Origin: Allolobophora icterica
Taxonomy: Eukaryota > Annelida > Clitellata > Crassiclitellata > Lumbricidae
Direction: 5' to 3'
Length of the DNA: 64,000 nt
NCBI GenBank assembly: GCA_963556255.1
Contig: OY744615.1
Span: 10,752,115 to 10,816,114 of the forward strand
Shown piece after piece: positions 50,601 to 62,396 of the stretch. A model generated the notes under the pieces. That model was given only the letters and a program-made list of their open reading frames with translations. It searched no databases and was not told where the DNA came from. Positions within the stretch are counted from its first letter, which is position 1; every line of letters starts with the position of its first letter. A program made the translations under genes and the position numbers.

Positions 50601-53600
50601 GATATTATGAGCCTACAAATTTCGGCATGTGAGGCAAACACAACTATTTCCTTGTACAGTATTTGCCGAGGCGAATAGTGCCGAAAACGGGATATTCGGT
50701 CGAGGCAAATGTCCGAGGCGATTTCCGGTTATTCCCTAATCATCAGCTCATAGTACCATTTATTTGGTGACAACTTACAATGTTTTCAGATGTCACAAGT
50801 TAAGCTCGTGATAAAGGCATCATAGATCAAACTAGGACACACTACTAAACTGAAACTTGAAAAATCAGAGTCTAGTATATCTCATGTCAATAATAACTTC
50901 TTCAAAGTTTTCCAACTCAAAAACGGAGGGTCTGGGATAAACTATGGTTGGGGGAGGGAGGGGTAAGGTCAAATGCGGACAAAATCGGACAAGGGGGGAG
51001 GAAGGGGTTCAAAGTGGGTCATATTTTGCGGACGTCCTTTATGGACGACCCTTAACAAAGACGATTAGTGTTGCCCTCTTCCTTCATCCAGACTTTGGAC
51101 TGGCACTATCACAGCATGGGCAGTGGCAGAGTTGAGCAAACTATCTTACGTCAATGATAATGTCTTTTAGGTTTTCAGATTCTTCCGGGTGAAGGAAGTC
51201 CTGGAATTCATCTTTGCTCAGCGCACCATCTCCAGTTCGATCGGCCTTTGCCCAACGTCTTTGGTCTCGACGCATCATGTCCTTGTAACTGTAACCTCTG
51301 CTATCATCTTCCTCTCCATTCTCTTCCTCTTTAAAAACAGCAAAAAACTAATTATTATTACTCATTAGAGATTTTCTATCGTGCCTGTGTCTACTGCACA
51401 AGGCATCAACCATTGGTGCACCAAAACCAAGCTACAAATCAGGTCAATATCCTGAAGATCGGACAACTTAGATTGAAGATTGACCTTTCTGGATAATGAC
51501 CTGATTGATAAATACCATGATGTGGCAACATCTTGTTGTGCATCCTTTAAAACAGCATATCAAAAGGCTTAGGTTACAACATTGCAATCAATCAATGCTA
51601 CAAAATGCAGTTACAGAGAAACTAGATAGAATACATACAATGAAACATCAGCTGATCTTACATGTTGTCACATTGTAGGTTAATTTAGGCTTAGGAAATT
51701 CAGTATGTTTGAATTTAAAGATCGGCTCCTACAAAGTGAAACTCTATGTTATTAATTATTAATTAGTAACTTATTGTCAGTGTCTAATGCACAAGGAATC
51801 AACCAATAGCAAGTCGCAATCAGGTCGATATCCACAAGACAGAGAGGCAGCTGATGGTGGATAAGCAGTTTGAAAAAGGTAAGGCATGAGCCGAGAACAA
51901 AAGTCTTAAGCCAAGAATGAACATAAATCAGCCAATCTCTACCTGCTGAACACTCAAACATGATACCAACAAATGCTATACCTGATCAAAGGGCAGTTAG
52001 AGCCTTATTGTTTCTCATACCCTGACATAGCTAAGAGCTCAAGCATTATCAGTGGCTAGTCTGACGTTCTGCAACCACCGCCCAGTACTGTGAAGTCTAC
52101 AAGTTCTTCAAGCAATCAAATTTGTCTCTCAATGCACAAGACATCAATCCATGATTGCTTCATATAAAATCGTAGTGAAATATTGCAATCCATTGGAGAG
52201 GTCCAGTTGGTATCTTACATGTATAAAGACCAGCAGTTAGGCTAAAGTGGAAACAGTATAATAGAATCTCTTAGGATCAGATTTGAACAGAAGAATCCAT
52301 CGCTAACCAGAAATATGGCCATAGGTCTTGTCCTTGTAGATGTTCCACGTCAGAGCGGTTCCATTGTCTGTTCCTACATAGTTGGTCCACTGTCGGTCAG
52401 TGTCCAGCCGGATGTAACGTGTCTGGACATACTGAATCCACTCGCTTAGTTCCTCCTCGGTCACCTGATTGTCATGATCCTTGTCAATTTTATCGTAGAT
52501 TATCCTAAAAATATTAAAATGCAAAACACCAATATATCATTTACTATCCCACAAAATTCATAAAACAGACTCATCCAAAACTTTAAACATAAAATTTTCC
52601 TTTAAAATTCATCATGTAAAATTATTAATGCAGACTTACCCAAAACTTCAAAACATAAACGTAGAATTATTGTTTAAAATTCACAATGTAAAGTTATCCT
52701 AATGCTCACAAAGTGTGACATGGTAGTCGACTGTTTAGAGCGCTCACTTAGTAAACCGGAGAGTGTGGGTTCGAGCCTCCATGGAGACGCTCACTGTGTA
52801 AGGACCTTGAGCACGTCTTTCACTCACAAGTACTCAGCACCATCAATTGATGCATGGTCATTAGATAGTGGTGCTTAATAAATGCATAATAGTAATAATA
52901 ATAATAAAAACAATAATAATAATAATAATGCAAAATTATCCTAAATAAACAATGCATCAATTTACCCTAAACACCAACAATGCCAATTTATCACAATATA
53001 TTGTTGATTTTTATAAGAAATTAAGATAAACTATAATACTTACCTAGTTAGGTAAATTTTCAAAATTATGTCACAGATTGAAACATGGGATGTCACCTAC
53101 CGTAGTCGATCTTTGCTTTCATCTGGCGTAAGATCTTCGAACGTCTTCACATCCTCTTTTCCTAGGAAGGCTTCATGATCAAAATCTTGGTTATGTTCCT
53201 CCTCCACGTAGTGCTCTTGGTCGCTCAGCGGCTGGAAAAGTCACACCAATAAAATCATTTATTCACTTCTTACACATAGTCACAAATTATGCAGGCAAGG
53301 TCTGCAAATCTGAAGCTCAAATACAAGACGAATGTGTACAAACAGGTCGTCCTGCATTGTTACGGTCTGCTCGTGAGATTATCTATTAGTTCTATTATCT
53401 GTTGGGGTGCTGGATAGTAAAGTGGTTAGTGTGCTGGACTGTTAATCGAGAGGTTAATTATTTGACTGGTTGGCTTGGTTCTACTCATGAGAACCTGCCG
53501 GTGGTTACTGTCTAGTTTTTTATAAGCAGTATTTGTTTAAAGAAGACCTAACAGTCTTAATGAACTTTGACACCACTTTGACTTTGATGCCCAGGGTACC

Positions 53601-55550
53601 AAAAGGCACTATGCAATGTGTCTACATACATAAATATCTAACATACATACAGACACATGAGTGGATCTTGTACTGAGGTCTGAAATTCCAAAAGGAAAAT
53701 GATAGCCCAGCACTATGTATTATATATAAGCTCAACCTCATAATCAGATAACCCAAAGGATGCAATAATCTGGTTATGATACCTATCAAAATCTAAGTAA
53801 GTGGGAAATGAAAGAAATGCATTAAAACATAAAAACTGTAATTAAAATTGCTTTTTCTGAGTTAGCTAACCAAACAATTAACTTAATGTCTTTTAAGTAC
53901 TCATAAAAGCACTGCCTAAACTAGGTGAAACTAGTTTTTACACTCCTAAAAAGTAATTAAGAACAAAACATCGAGTAGTAAGCAGACAAACTAAACTAAA
54001 CAGATAACTAAAAAGTCAATGTCAGTAGTTTTAATATCTAGTATTTAAGATCTGGTAATTTACCGTTTTAACGTCCCTTATTATTTACATTGGATGAGTA
54101 ATGAAAATATTTCATACTAAAACTCAAACTAGAAGTTGGATGATCAATGAAAATATTTCCAAATAAAACTCAAACTAAAAGTTGGACGAGCAATGCAACT
54201 AGTTCGTACTAAAACTCAAACAAGAAGTTGGATGATCGATGAAAATATTTTGTACTAAAACTCAAACTAGAAATATATTTTATAGCGTAAATAATAAGGA
54301 CGCTAAAATGATAAATTACCTAACATCTTATATGGCTGCCAGGGCCATTGATGTCTACCTCACCTTACATAAGAGCATTTAAAATCCATACCACTAGTAA
54401 CTGAATGTAAAGGATAAGCCTACAGTGTCCCAAATAAACGATTTTACAGTCCCTAATCTCAGCCTAATGTATGATTGAATATGTGTATCTACATACTTAA
54501 TAAAGCAACTTTAAAGTACCTCTCAAAGTGCTGCTCAACTGCACCCTAATCATCAATGCATAATCGCATTGCAATATTTAGAGATGCCACACACGTTAGA
54601 TAGATTTAAAAAATAAATATAGCGATAATAATAACAATCATAATAATAATCAAAATAATAACAATTACATTTGGCATAGACTGTTGATTGAAACTGCGCC
54701 ACGGCAGCTGCAAACCAGCAGTATTCTGCATCGGTCCTAAGCTCGGACAAAGAAGGAAGGTTTGCCAGATGGGTGTCGATACTCGGGCAGTGGAAACACA
54801 AGACGCAAATCTTGAAATCTGATATTAGGACTTAGGAGTTCGAGATGCATACACATACTGGCTCAAACACTGTCAGGAATGCATCGGACAATTATGGGCG
54901 CTGAGCCCATGGTAATTGATGATGAAGATGATAATGTTGATTGATGGAGATATGTAGAAGGTAGAGGTAACCGGTAGTGGAAACCAACTGACCAAGCACA
55001 GATGGCCGTGGTAGGTTACCCCATTCATGCCGCCCTTCCAATATTTTTTCTGTTGTCTGTGCTTGGACAACAAGGTGGTATATGTAGCAGCTGGCCTCAG
55101 ATTCGAACTGAACTTTAAAGACCCTACCAATGTTCTTTGGTGACCTAGTTGGCAGGGAGGGTCACCACAACAATGTTCTCAAATTGGCCTATACTGGCCC
55201 GAAAAATTGCTAATACCGTCAGGGTATTATTGGTTGCAGCCTTTAATCCATCTTTGGTAAGCTACGAGAGATAAATTCCTTTTCAGTGCCTTTTCGTCTG
55301 CATTCAGCGCTATAATACTATTGCATTTCCACAGCCTTTCTCTGTTATGCAGGACGAGGTTTTATGTTCCTAATTCCTATTAACAGTGCCAAACAATAGC
55401 AATATTACAATTAATAATAATAAGTTAGCCACTTACCTTATCAAGAACCCGAGATTTGTGGTCTGGAGGAATCGCTGACGTTCCGATCATCGTCGTTGTG
55501 ACGGCAACCATTGCCAATAGCAGACCATAACGCACAGCGTTCTTATCCAT
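44684..55550 (-). CDS. CALU: Calumenin, paralog B (7 exons)
   Basis: Exons (minus): 55437-55550, 53101-53231, 52308-52504, 51150-51328, 49617-49677, 48336-48541, 44684-44788. GT-AG borders and phases agree; 330 residues. Residues 1-27 form a signal peptide. EF loops: 89-100 [12 protein letters not shown], 125-136 degenerate, 177-188 [12 protein letters not shown], 214-225 [12 protein letters not shown], 257-268 [12 protein letters not shown], 293-304 [12 protein letters not shown] (split by the last intron). The last exon has [18 protein letters not shown], and HDEF is the known calumenin retention signal. The usual NAT sequon before TYG is lost (KDKT); an NGT sequon appears at 129-131 instead. 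The role in the family is luminal Ca2+ binding and chaperone-like regulation in ER/Golgi. Exons 3-7 have exactly the lengths of paralog A. Introns are 0.6-3.5 kb and contain SINEs, a LINE and MITEs. Confidence 0.95.
44870..44950 (-). mobile_element. Retroposon 3' end with CAATA tail
   Basis: (TTGTA)n at 44872-44895 followed by GAGGCATTTATAAGGTGCTT, similar to the LINE end at 22560-22625. Confidence 0.55.
45483..47370 (-). pseudogene. Decayed CR1/L2-like LINE (endonuclease to RT C-terminus)
   Basis: Minus-strand pieces in several frames, in order: an endonuclease-like segment ([20 protein letters not shown], about 47330-47250); the RT block [20 protein letters not shown] (about 46085-46020); [16 protein letters not shown] with the catalytic ADD (about 45990-45930); [18 protein letters not shown] (about 45800-45735); and the C-terminal [15 protein letters not shown] (45600-45550). 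Multiple stops and frameshifts make it non-functional. Confidence 0.75.
46995..47165. repeat. 30-bp minisatellite GGTCTTGGTCTTGAGGTTCA
   Basis: About five units of GGTCTTGGTCTTGGTCTTGA/GGTTCAA, with nested 6-bp GGTCTT repeats. Confidence 0.9.
49065..49245 (+). mobile_element. SINE family B in intron 5 of paralog B
   Basis: Head GTCCAGTGGTTAGCATACTG, B-box region GAGGTTCAAATCC, then GTCGAGATTTCTGCTCCACT. Confidence 0.8.
50920..51140. repeat. Dispersed repeats in intron 4 of paralog B
   Basis: The GGAGGGTCTGGGATAAACTA to CCTTTATGGACGACCCTTAA part is a GGTCGTCCATAAAGG-type repeat (see 34985-35100). It is followed by a GGACTGGCACTA repeat related to 35690-35800. It ends only a few bases before exon 4. 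Confidence 0.5.
51380..52185. repeat. Three diverged copies of a TGCACAAGGCATCAACC unit, intron 3
   Basis: CTGCACAAGGCATCAACCAT at about 51397, TGCACAAGGAATCAACCAAT at about 51788 and TGCACAAGACATCAATCCAT at about 52133. The first two continue with CAGGTC(A/G)ATATCC. Spacing is about 350-390 bp, so probably an old local duplication. Confidence 0.55.
52718..52925 (+). mobile_element. SINE family D in intron 2 of paralog B
   Basis: TGACATGGTAGTCGACTGTT head, GTGGGTTCGAGCCTCC B-box region, body to GTGGTGCTTAATAAATGCAT and an (AAT)n tail. Confidence 0.9.
53403..53475 (+). mobile_element. SINE family B head fragment, intron 1 of paralog B
   Basis: GATAGTAAAGTGGTTAGTGT and GCTGGACTGTTAATCGAGAG. 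The body is missing. Confidence 0.65.
54046..54328. mobile_element. hAT-like MITE with minisatellite core (54054-54320)
   Basis: Imperfect inverted repeats of about 34 bp: GGTAATTTACCGTTTTAACG at 54054 and, inverted, GGTAATTTATCATTTTAGCG ending at 54320. The flanks TAAGATCT and TAACATCT match at 7 of 8. The core (54090-54275) is about four units of a 50-52-bp repeat, AAACTAGAAGTTGGATGATC. Confidence 0.75.
54329..55436. other. Intron 1 sequence, no further feature
   Basis: AT-rich intron of calumenin B. Minus frames at 54553 and 54873 have no support. Confidence 0.4.
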
Positions 55551-57419
55551 CTAAACACATAGCATAAATATTACACATTAACACAATATCAGTATTATAA
55601 TATTATATATAAATAATATTATTATTAACAATACCATCGCCCTAGGGTGTCAAAAGTTTTGTTGTACGTTTCTTAAGCACATCTAGCGCTACATAAGGAG
55701 CCGCACACAAGGCCATGAAGACAACCTCTGTTTCAGTTCATTAACTAGTGCAACCACACAGACTATTTTAGCGAAATGGAGACAAATAAATCTACGATTC
55801 GAATTAAAGCGGAAAAGCTTTACCAGTAACAAATAAAATTACAAACTTTGAAACACTAAAAGACACGTCAGATGAAACCATCAAAGACTTTGTAGCCACG
55901 TGACTACGCAGTTGGCCAATCGGACAAAACCAACGCAGCGCTATCTGGCGGCGGAAACGCTATTAATTCCAGCAGCATCTGTCTTTGGTTGCTGCTGCTG
56001 ACGTTTATATTTTGAAGGCTGTTCCAAAGTTCCAGCTAGTTAAATGTTGTACGTTAAACAGAAGTCTTCTTGAGTTTAGTTCTTTATAGCGGGTATAAAG
56101 TCTTAATCTTTATAACCAAGAATCTTTTCCTTCCACCCACACTTGAGGGGCCTCACACATGCAAGAGAAAAAATTTCAATATACAATATACTATACAAGG
56201 CAAAAATCGTATTAAACTATTACATTAAATCTGTCGAAAACTCTAGTCAGGTTGAGTTTAGCGGCCCGCGGTGACCTGTTAGTCCACCAATCCATAATTT
56301 ATATGAATATTATTAGGGGCCTATTATATTATTATATGACGATTTGGTCACATCTTGATCTTTCATGCACTGGAGCATCCTTTTGAAACGGTCTACCATT
56401 AAACTTGCGAACTATTTCGTAACAGACAGCTGAAGAAACATTTTCAAGCCATCCATCTTAAGATGCATCTTTTAAATATTCTAGATGGCCATGCTAAGCA
56501 CCCTTGTGGAGTTCTTAATAAGGCGCTTTGCAGATGATAGCTTGATAAAGTCATGCGTACAGTGTGGCAGTGAAATAATAATAATACTTGCAATTGCAAC
56601 TTTGGGATAGTGCCAATAGTATTATCGCCATCTCGCGAACGCAATTGAAGTTTTCAAACAGCTGATAATTTCTGTTACGAGAAACAGTCTGCCGCCTAAC
56701 GAATATTTAAAAGTTTCACATATTAATTTTGTTGTTTTTAAAATGCCCTCATTATGGACAAGTATTATTCGAATAAACAATTGAAAACAGTAACAAAGAA
56801 ATAAGCGAAGAATGAATTATTGAAATTGTGAATTAATAGAATTATTAGTTCCTAAATACAAAGCCATGGGAGCTCGACGCCACCAATTACTTAATTTTTA
56901 GACATCGGATATACAATGCGGCTAGTTTATCAACAGTTTATCCTCGGAATAACACAAAGGTTGACAAAATCTACGGCATAAAAACCACCATCGTCAACCG
57001 AAGCTTTTTCTGACTGACAGTGTCAGTTACTGTTAGGCCTACTTTTATTGAATACTTTGCGCGTGAATTCTGGCGAAAATTGGAGATGAATTGTAGGTTG
57101 TTCACATGAATCAAATTCTCACAAAACTATCATCTTAATTTAGTATTTCCACTGTGACACTACTTGACGCTTCTCTCAAAATAGTTACTAATTTGATTCA
57201 ATTTTACTTGTTAGGCGTTAAAGAAATCGTTCGCAGCTGTATTCTAGAGTTTAACTATTTTAAGCCACTGAGTTGGTTGCACTGTTTATATCCGTCAAAG
57301 ATGGCGGTCTTCACATTTCTGTAGTTCTTGTTCAAAGTAAAGACATTATCAGTGTTCGTTGAGCTTTTCGTAGTTTTAAATTTTCGCAACTATCTTTATT
57401 TATATACTTTAGCCAAACA
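55551..57419. promoter_or_regulatory. Divergent intergenic region between calumenin B and GOLT1
   Basis: 1.87 kb separates the two start codons and should hold both promoters. About 350-370 bases upstream of the calumenin ATG are CCACGTG (55896-55902), CCAAT (55916-55920) and, on the minus strand, TGACGTGT (55863-55870). CCAAT plus CCACG resembles parts of the ER-stress element, but the spacing and order are not canonical. No strong TATA box was identified. Confidence 0.4.
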
Positions 57420-60400
57420 ATGTTGCCAGTAACAGATTTCCAGAGTGAGTTTATTTGGATTTTAGCTTTTTTGTGTATCATCGCCACGTCATCTGTGTCG
57501 GCATTGTGTTTGTAAGCGGTGATAGTATGCAGACTGACATTAAAGAATCTTTTTACAGAAGTTTTTATGGTACACAGTTGTTATTGTTTACAATGACGGA
57601 AATCTTGACGAAGCTAGCGCCATAATATTGTGGGGTGTTTAAAGGACAACTTCCCAACTTTTCTACAACAGGGATGTGTTTCAAATTTATTATAACTTGG
57701 TCTGTACTTTAGGGTTTGTGAAAACAGTGTTTCACATTTCATATTATTAAAAGACAAACCTAATCGCGTGAAAATTCACTAATTCTGAGAGATTGTAAGT
57801 ATCGTATCTCAGAGGGTTAAAGAGGGGCTATATAAATTTCTGTTACTGTACAGTACAATGCATAGTCGGGTATGTTACATGACTTTAATCCCAACAAAGA
57901 GACACATTAGCTATTTGCTGCCATTCTGCTTGAAACTGAGGTTAGACTCATTTTTGATATAGTAGTTATAATTTACATGGTGATCCTAGTGATCAAATGT
58001 TACAATTATATATATATGTGTGTATATATATATATATAAATATATATATAAATATACATATATATATATATATATCCATATTGTACTTACAATGCCTTGC
58101 ATATATGCTATTTATTATGGTGGTTTTCTTTGTTTTCAGAGATTGGTGTTGGCCTTGCTGGCTTTGGCATTGCCTTTCTGTTTCTCGGTGTCGTTTTATT
58201 TTTTGATAAAGGTTTATTAGCAATTGGAAATGTAAGTACGAGAAGGAGACTTTTATTCATGCAAAGTATTTAAAGAAAATTAATTAAATTAATTATTGCC
58301 TTATATTAGGCACAGTTTCAGTGCTATCTTATTTTGATTGTTACCTCTACCTGCTTCTGAGAAGTTTCCATAGGGGCTTGTGCATCTGCAGAGATTCTTT
58401 TGAGGCATGTAACAAGTGTGCTACTGTTACCTATTGTCCAACTCTGTTGTTTAAAAGGCAGCACGTGCAGCAGGGAGATGGTTGAATGGTAACAAAGATC
58501 ATGCTGGAACAAAGATCAGAATGACGCAGGTTCGATACCCTCTAGCCCCATATGGTTGGCTCAGCCTTTCATTCGCTAGAGGGCGACTGTAAAATTGAGC
58601 GGTGGGACAGATGGGCGCCTTGCATGGCTGCCGTATACAGTTAAATTGGACTCCTGTAAAACTTGTATCATCTGTTACTACTAAATCATGTGAAAGGCGC
58701 TGCTGAGCACCGGTTGAGTGGCGCCATAGCAAGTACTGTGCGAAGATGAAGGTGAAGAAGAATGACCTTATAATTTATAGACAAGTCATAAGAGAGATTA
58801 GACATCAAAATGTATTGTACAGTGTTCTTGTCTGTTTCTTACAGTGTATGTTTTGTTTTGTTTCTTTTTTCCAGATTCTCTTCATTTCTGGGCTAACGTT
58901 TGTAATTGGACTCGAACGAACATCAAGGTTTTTCTTTCAGAAGCACAAACTTCGAGGGACGGCCGCATTTTTCGGTGGAATCGCCGTGGTCCTGATCGGA
59001 TGGCCAGTGATAGGCATGATTCTGGAGATGTATGGATTCTTTCTTCTATTTAGGTAAAGTATATTTCAGCTTTTGATTCCATTCCATTAAGACAGTTTTC
59101 TTTCTTCAACCCTTTTAATATGGCTGCAGAACGTAATGTAAGGTATTGAGGTACACTGGAGAATCCTTACAATTCATTATAAAACAAAGTTGAATTACAG
59201 AAAGTGTCCTAGTGAATGAGTGCACTGTTGTCCTACACAACAGACAACTCTACTGCACAGTCATTTACCATACTGCTCAATAGGTACACGATAGATCACT
59301 ATACTTCTCAATAGATCACCATACTGCTCAACTTTTGTATGGTGCACATTAGACCACCATACTGCTCAGTGGGTGCACAATAGATCACCATACTGCTCAA
59401 TGGATCACTACACTTCACAATAGATGCACAATAGATCACCATACTGCTCAGCAGGTGCACAATAGATCACCATACTGCTCAATGGGTGCTCAAGAGATCA
59501 CCATACTGCTCAGTAGGTACACAATAGATCACTGCTCAATAGGTACACAATTATAGATCATCATGCTGCTCAATAGGAATCATCTGTTTCCATCTCTTTC
59601 AACTTTTGTACCCACTGTACTGCACAAAGAGACCACCATCCTACATGGTAGACCACTGTAATTGTTCGACAGACCATGGGCTATGCAGAAACTTGTACTA
59701 ATTGTTCTAACGTGAAGTAAGCTATCAAGATAGATACTTAAAAGAGAACCATAAAAATGGCCTCTGGAGGTTTGTTCAGAGTATAAACGTGCTACTGAAC
59801 TGTGCACAGGTTTAAACTTGTTTTAGTTGGATTAATGAATGTGTAATTTGCAACTGCTGTAATGCTCGTTTTCTTATTTTATTGGGGCAAAGGCTGTTCA
59901 AAGAATCCTATTTCTTATTTGTGCAAATGATGCTTGTGTTTTTGCAGTGGTTTTCTGCCAGTTGCTGTCAACTTTTTACGAAGGGTTCCAGTTCTAGGCA
60001 TGCTCATGAACTTTCCAGGTATCAGTTATGTAAGTATTGCTCATGGTAGTTCTCTGTTACTGTAACACGATCAGTTGAGGTAATGTAGGGTAAAATATGT
60101 AATGTCATGCATTGCCAGGTAACCTCTTATTCATTCATTCATTAATTCATTCATACAGTGCCCCCTCAAGAAATCTATGATAGTTGGAAGCACTTCTGTC
60201 CAAGCTTATCCAAGCTTACTTTTCATCATCTTGAATTCCTAATGCCAACCATTTGAGCCAGGGAGCATGAACAATTGGTCTCTATTGTCCTCGGTCATTC
60301 GTCAAATCCAATGCCTCACTCGGTGTCAGTCCAAGTCATGTTATATCCTCATTTATATTGTCTGTTAAGCACTTTCTTTGTCTGCCTTTGTTTTGTTACT

Positions 60401-60555
60401 CAAGTTTATTAGAGTTACGAGCCAAACTCCATTTCTGTCCATTTTCTCTATGGCACAGTATTTTATTGTTTAATTTCTTCTTTGCCCAGTTAACCTTGTT
60501 GTGTCTTCTATTCCAGCTTGTTGGGTTGATTGGAGAACCGCAAGGAATGGTTTAG
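57420..60555 (+). CDS. GOLT1: GOLT1, Golgi/ER vesicle transport protein (5 exons)
   Basis: Exons: 57420-57444, 58140-58231, 58875-59053, 59948-60029, 60517-60555. All borders are GT-AG and phases agree. 138 residues, the length usual for GOLT1B/Got1 proteins. The protein reads [13 protein letters not shown] at the N-terminus. It has four hydrophobic helices (about 12-30, 40-52, 65-86, 88-115) and the family blocks [28 protein letters not shown] and [14 protein letters not shown]. Got1-type proteins are small tetraspanning membrane proteins of ER/Golgi vesicles that support ER-to-Golgi and intra-Golgi traffic with partial redundancy. The start is the only in-frame ATG before the conserved region. 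Introns hold a SINE and a minisatellite. The gene is divergent to calumenin B. Confidence 0.97.
58005..58080. repeat. (AT)n microsatellite, GOLT1 intron 1
   Basis: ATATATATGTGTGTATATATAT tract just before exon 2. Confidence 0.9.
58475..58740 (+). mobile_element. SINE family C, GOLT1 intron 2
   Basis: GGGAGATGGTTGAATGGTAAC head, GCAGGTTCGATACCCTC B box, body TTGGCTCAGCCTTTCATTCG and GGGCGCCTTGCATGGCTGCC. Confidence 0.8.
59268..59578. repeat. Minisatellite, unit about 36-38 bp, GOLT1 intron 3
   Basis: About eight units around GATCACCATACTGCTCAATG and GGTGCACAATA. Confidence 0.9.
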
Positions 60556-61060
60556 CAGAAACGAATGGTTGTCCTCCATCTTCAGAATAACTTTTTCACC
60601 GCTCTCAGATGTATGCGATACTATGCGTGTTTGTGTGTTGCATGACATTTGAAAGAAACTATATTCCTCTTGAAGAAGCTAGAGCAATTATTTACAACAG
60701 TCCTGGAACGATCAACTCTGTCTGTCCTGCTAATGTGCATTTTTTGTGGTATTAGGAGCTGCGAAGAATGTTATGACAAAGAAGAAGTTTATAATTTGTA
60801 GAGTATTTGTGCAAGTTTTTATTATCAAGATATTATTCTTATTTTTCCCTAGGTCCATATCATCCCTTGAGATTTAAATGTGCCCCCGGAGAAGTGTTAA
60901 AATTATTGTAATTATTATTGTTATTATTATTACTCAGGGTAACCGTGATGCCCATAGGATTTTGAAAAATTAAACTAGAAACAAAAGGAAATGCCTGGGT
61001 TATTATTGTTATTTATCAAGACATATGGATGTCTTGTTAGCTAACTTCTAACAGCTACAG
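60556..61060 (+). other. GOLT1 3' UTR and flank
   Basis: AT-rich sequence after the stop, with an (ATT)n run at 60908-60931. ATTAAA at about 60969 is a possible polyadenylation signal. The transcript end is not determined. Confidence 0.4.
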
Positions 61061-61061
61061 C

Positions 61062-61235
61062 GAGACATGGTAGCCGATTGGTTAGAATGCTCGCCTTATA
61101 ATGCAGAGAGTACGGGTTCGTGCCTCCTGTGAGACTTACTACGTAGGAATCTTGACCAGGTCATTCAATCATGATTGCTCAACACTCAATTGATGCTTGG
61201 TCAGTAGAGAGTGATGCGTGAGTGCATCATAGTAC
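61062..61235 (+). mobile_element. SINE family D
   Basis: GACATGGTAGCCGATTGGTT head, TACGGGTTCGTGCCTCC B-box region, body CTTGACCAGGTCATTCAATC and CAATTGATGCTTGGTCAG. Confidence 0.9.
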
Positions 61236-61239
61236 AGGC

Positions 61240-62376
61240 TCTCGAGGCGTTCAAGTAAGTGAGGCTTAGGTTTGTCATGATTTCAGTGACATCCAGCATT
61301 TTTATCAGTTAAATCCATAAATTAGTTTGGTGATCAACCTAATGTTTATTATTGATGGGGAAAATGAATCTTCAGTGGAATGTAGTGTGATCTGATGGCA
61401 TAAACACTGCACAGAAGAGATGTATCTTCAATAGGAGATAGTCTGAGACATTGGGAAAAGTTCCTCACTAAGACTCGCAACATTGTCACCAATGTGATGC
61501 CTATTTCCTTACCAATGGACTGATAGATCTTGCATCATCCCACAAACTTTTCCGATTTCTCGAGTAAGGAAACATCAGACACAGCTGGATGCATTGCAAT
61601 TTGTTCACATAGCTTGTCCACTGATTTTTAAGAGATTACAAAGGGCTACGGAAAAACATCTAGTAAAATACATAGCTCCTTTGTAAGGTTTGGTTGTTGA
61701 TAGGCTGTATGTAAATATCCAGATTGCTTTGATATGTTCTACACATTGGCTGATGCAATTAGTCAGATTGCAATTAGTAGCTGAAAGCATGATGTTTGTG
61801 TGAGTTATCTATGTTCTATTCCAAGTGCCAAACTGGTTGACAAATCCACGTGATGTATTGTGGTTTGAAGCTTTCTCTAGAACGAGCCTCATACAGTAGT
61901 TCAGCTTTCCTATTATGTTCTTTTATGAGTAGCTAAGTATCTATTAGGTGCTTTAATGTAGTCGATTGGTACTTAAGAAACATTTAGTATGTAAGTACTT
62001 GATACTTGAGATGCTTAAATATCTGAGTACTTTAATTTAGTTGACTTTTAAAACATGTTACAAAATTCCAATGTATTTTCAGTATGATACTTTGCTTTGG
62101 ACTCAAACTTGTGTACTTCAATAATAATTGGCATATCAGTACTTTGTTGTGATACTTGTGTATTGGTGTATGGCAGTAATGGGCACTAACTGCTTGAGAA
62201 GTATTTTAACTACAACTGCTTTTAACTACTATTAAAGTAGTTTAAATAGTAGTTAATAACTACATTTTTAAAAGAGGTAGTTAACAATTTTTGTCAACTG
62301 TTATCATCTTTAAGCTATGTACTTGTAGTACTTACTGTGGCTCCTGCTATAAACTGGGAACAGTTGAGAATCAGAC
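61240..62376. other. No gene seen
   Basis: AT-rich non-coding sequence with diffuse repetition of AGTACTT/TACTTGA motifs near 61920-62170. Confidence 0.4.
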
Positions 62377-62396
62377 TAGGACACAGAGCTGATTAG

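Noticed and set aside
55896..55920. Canonical ER-stress element (CCAAT-N9-CCACG)
   Set aside because: CCACG and CCAAT are present, but in the wrong order and with a 15-base gap. Kept only as a loose motif cluster.
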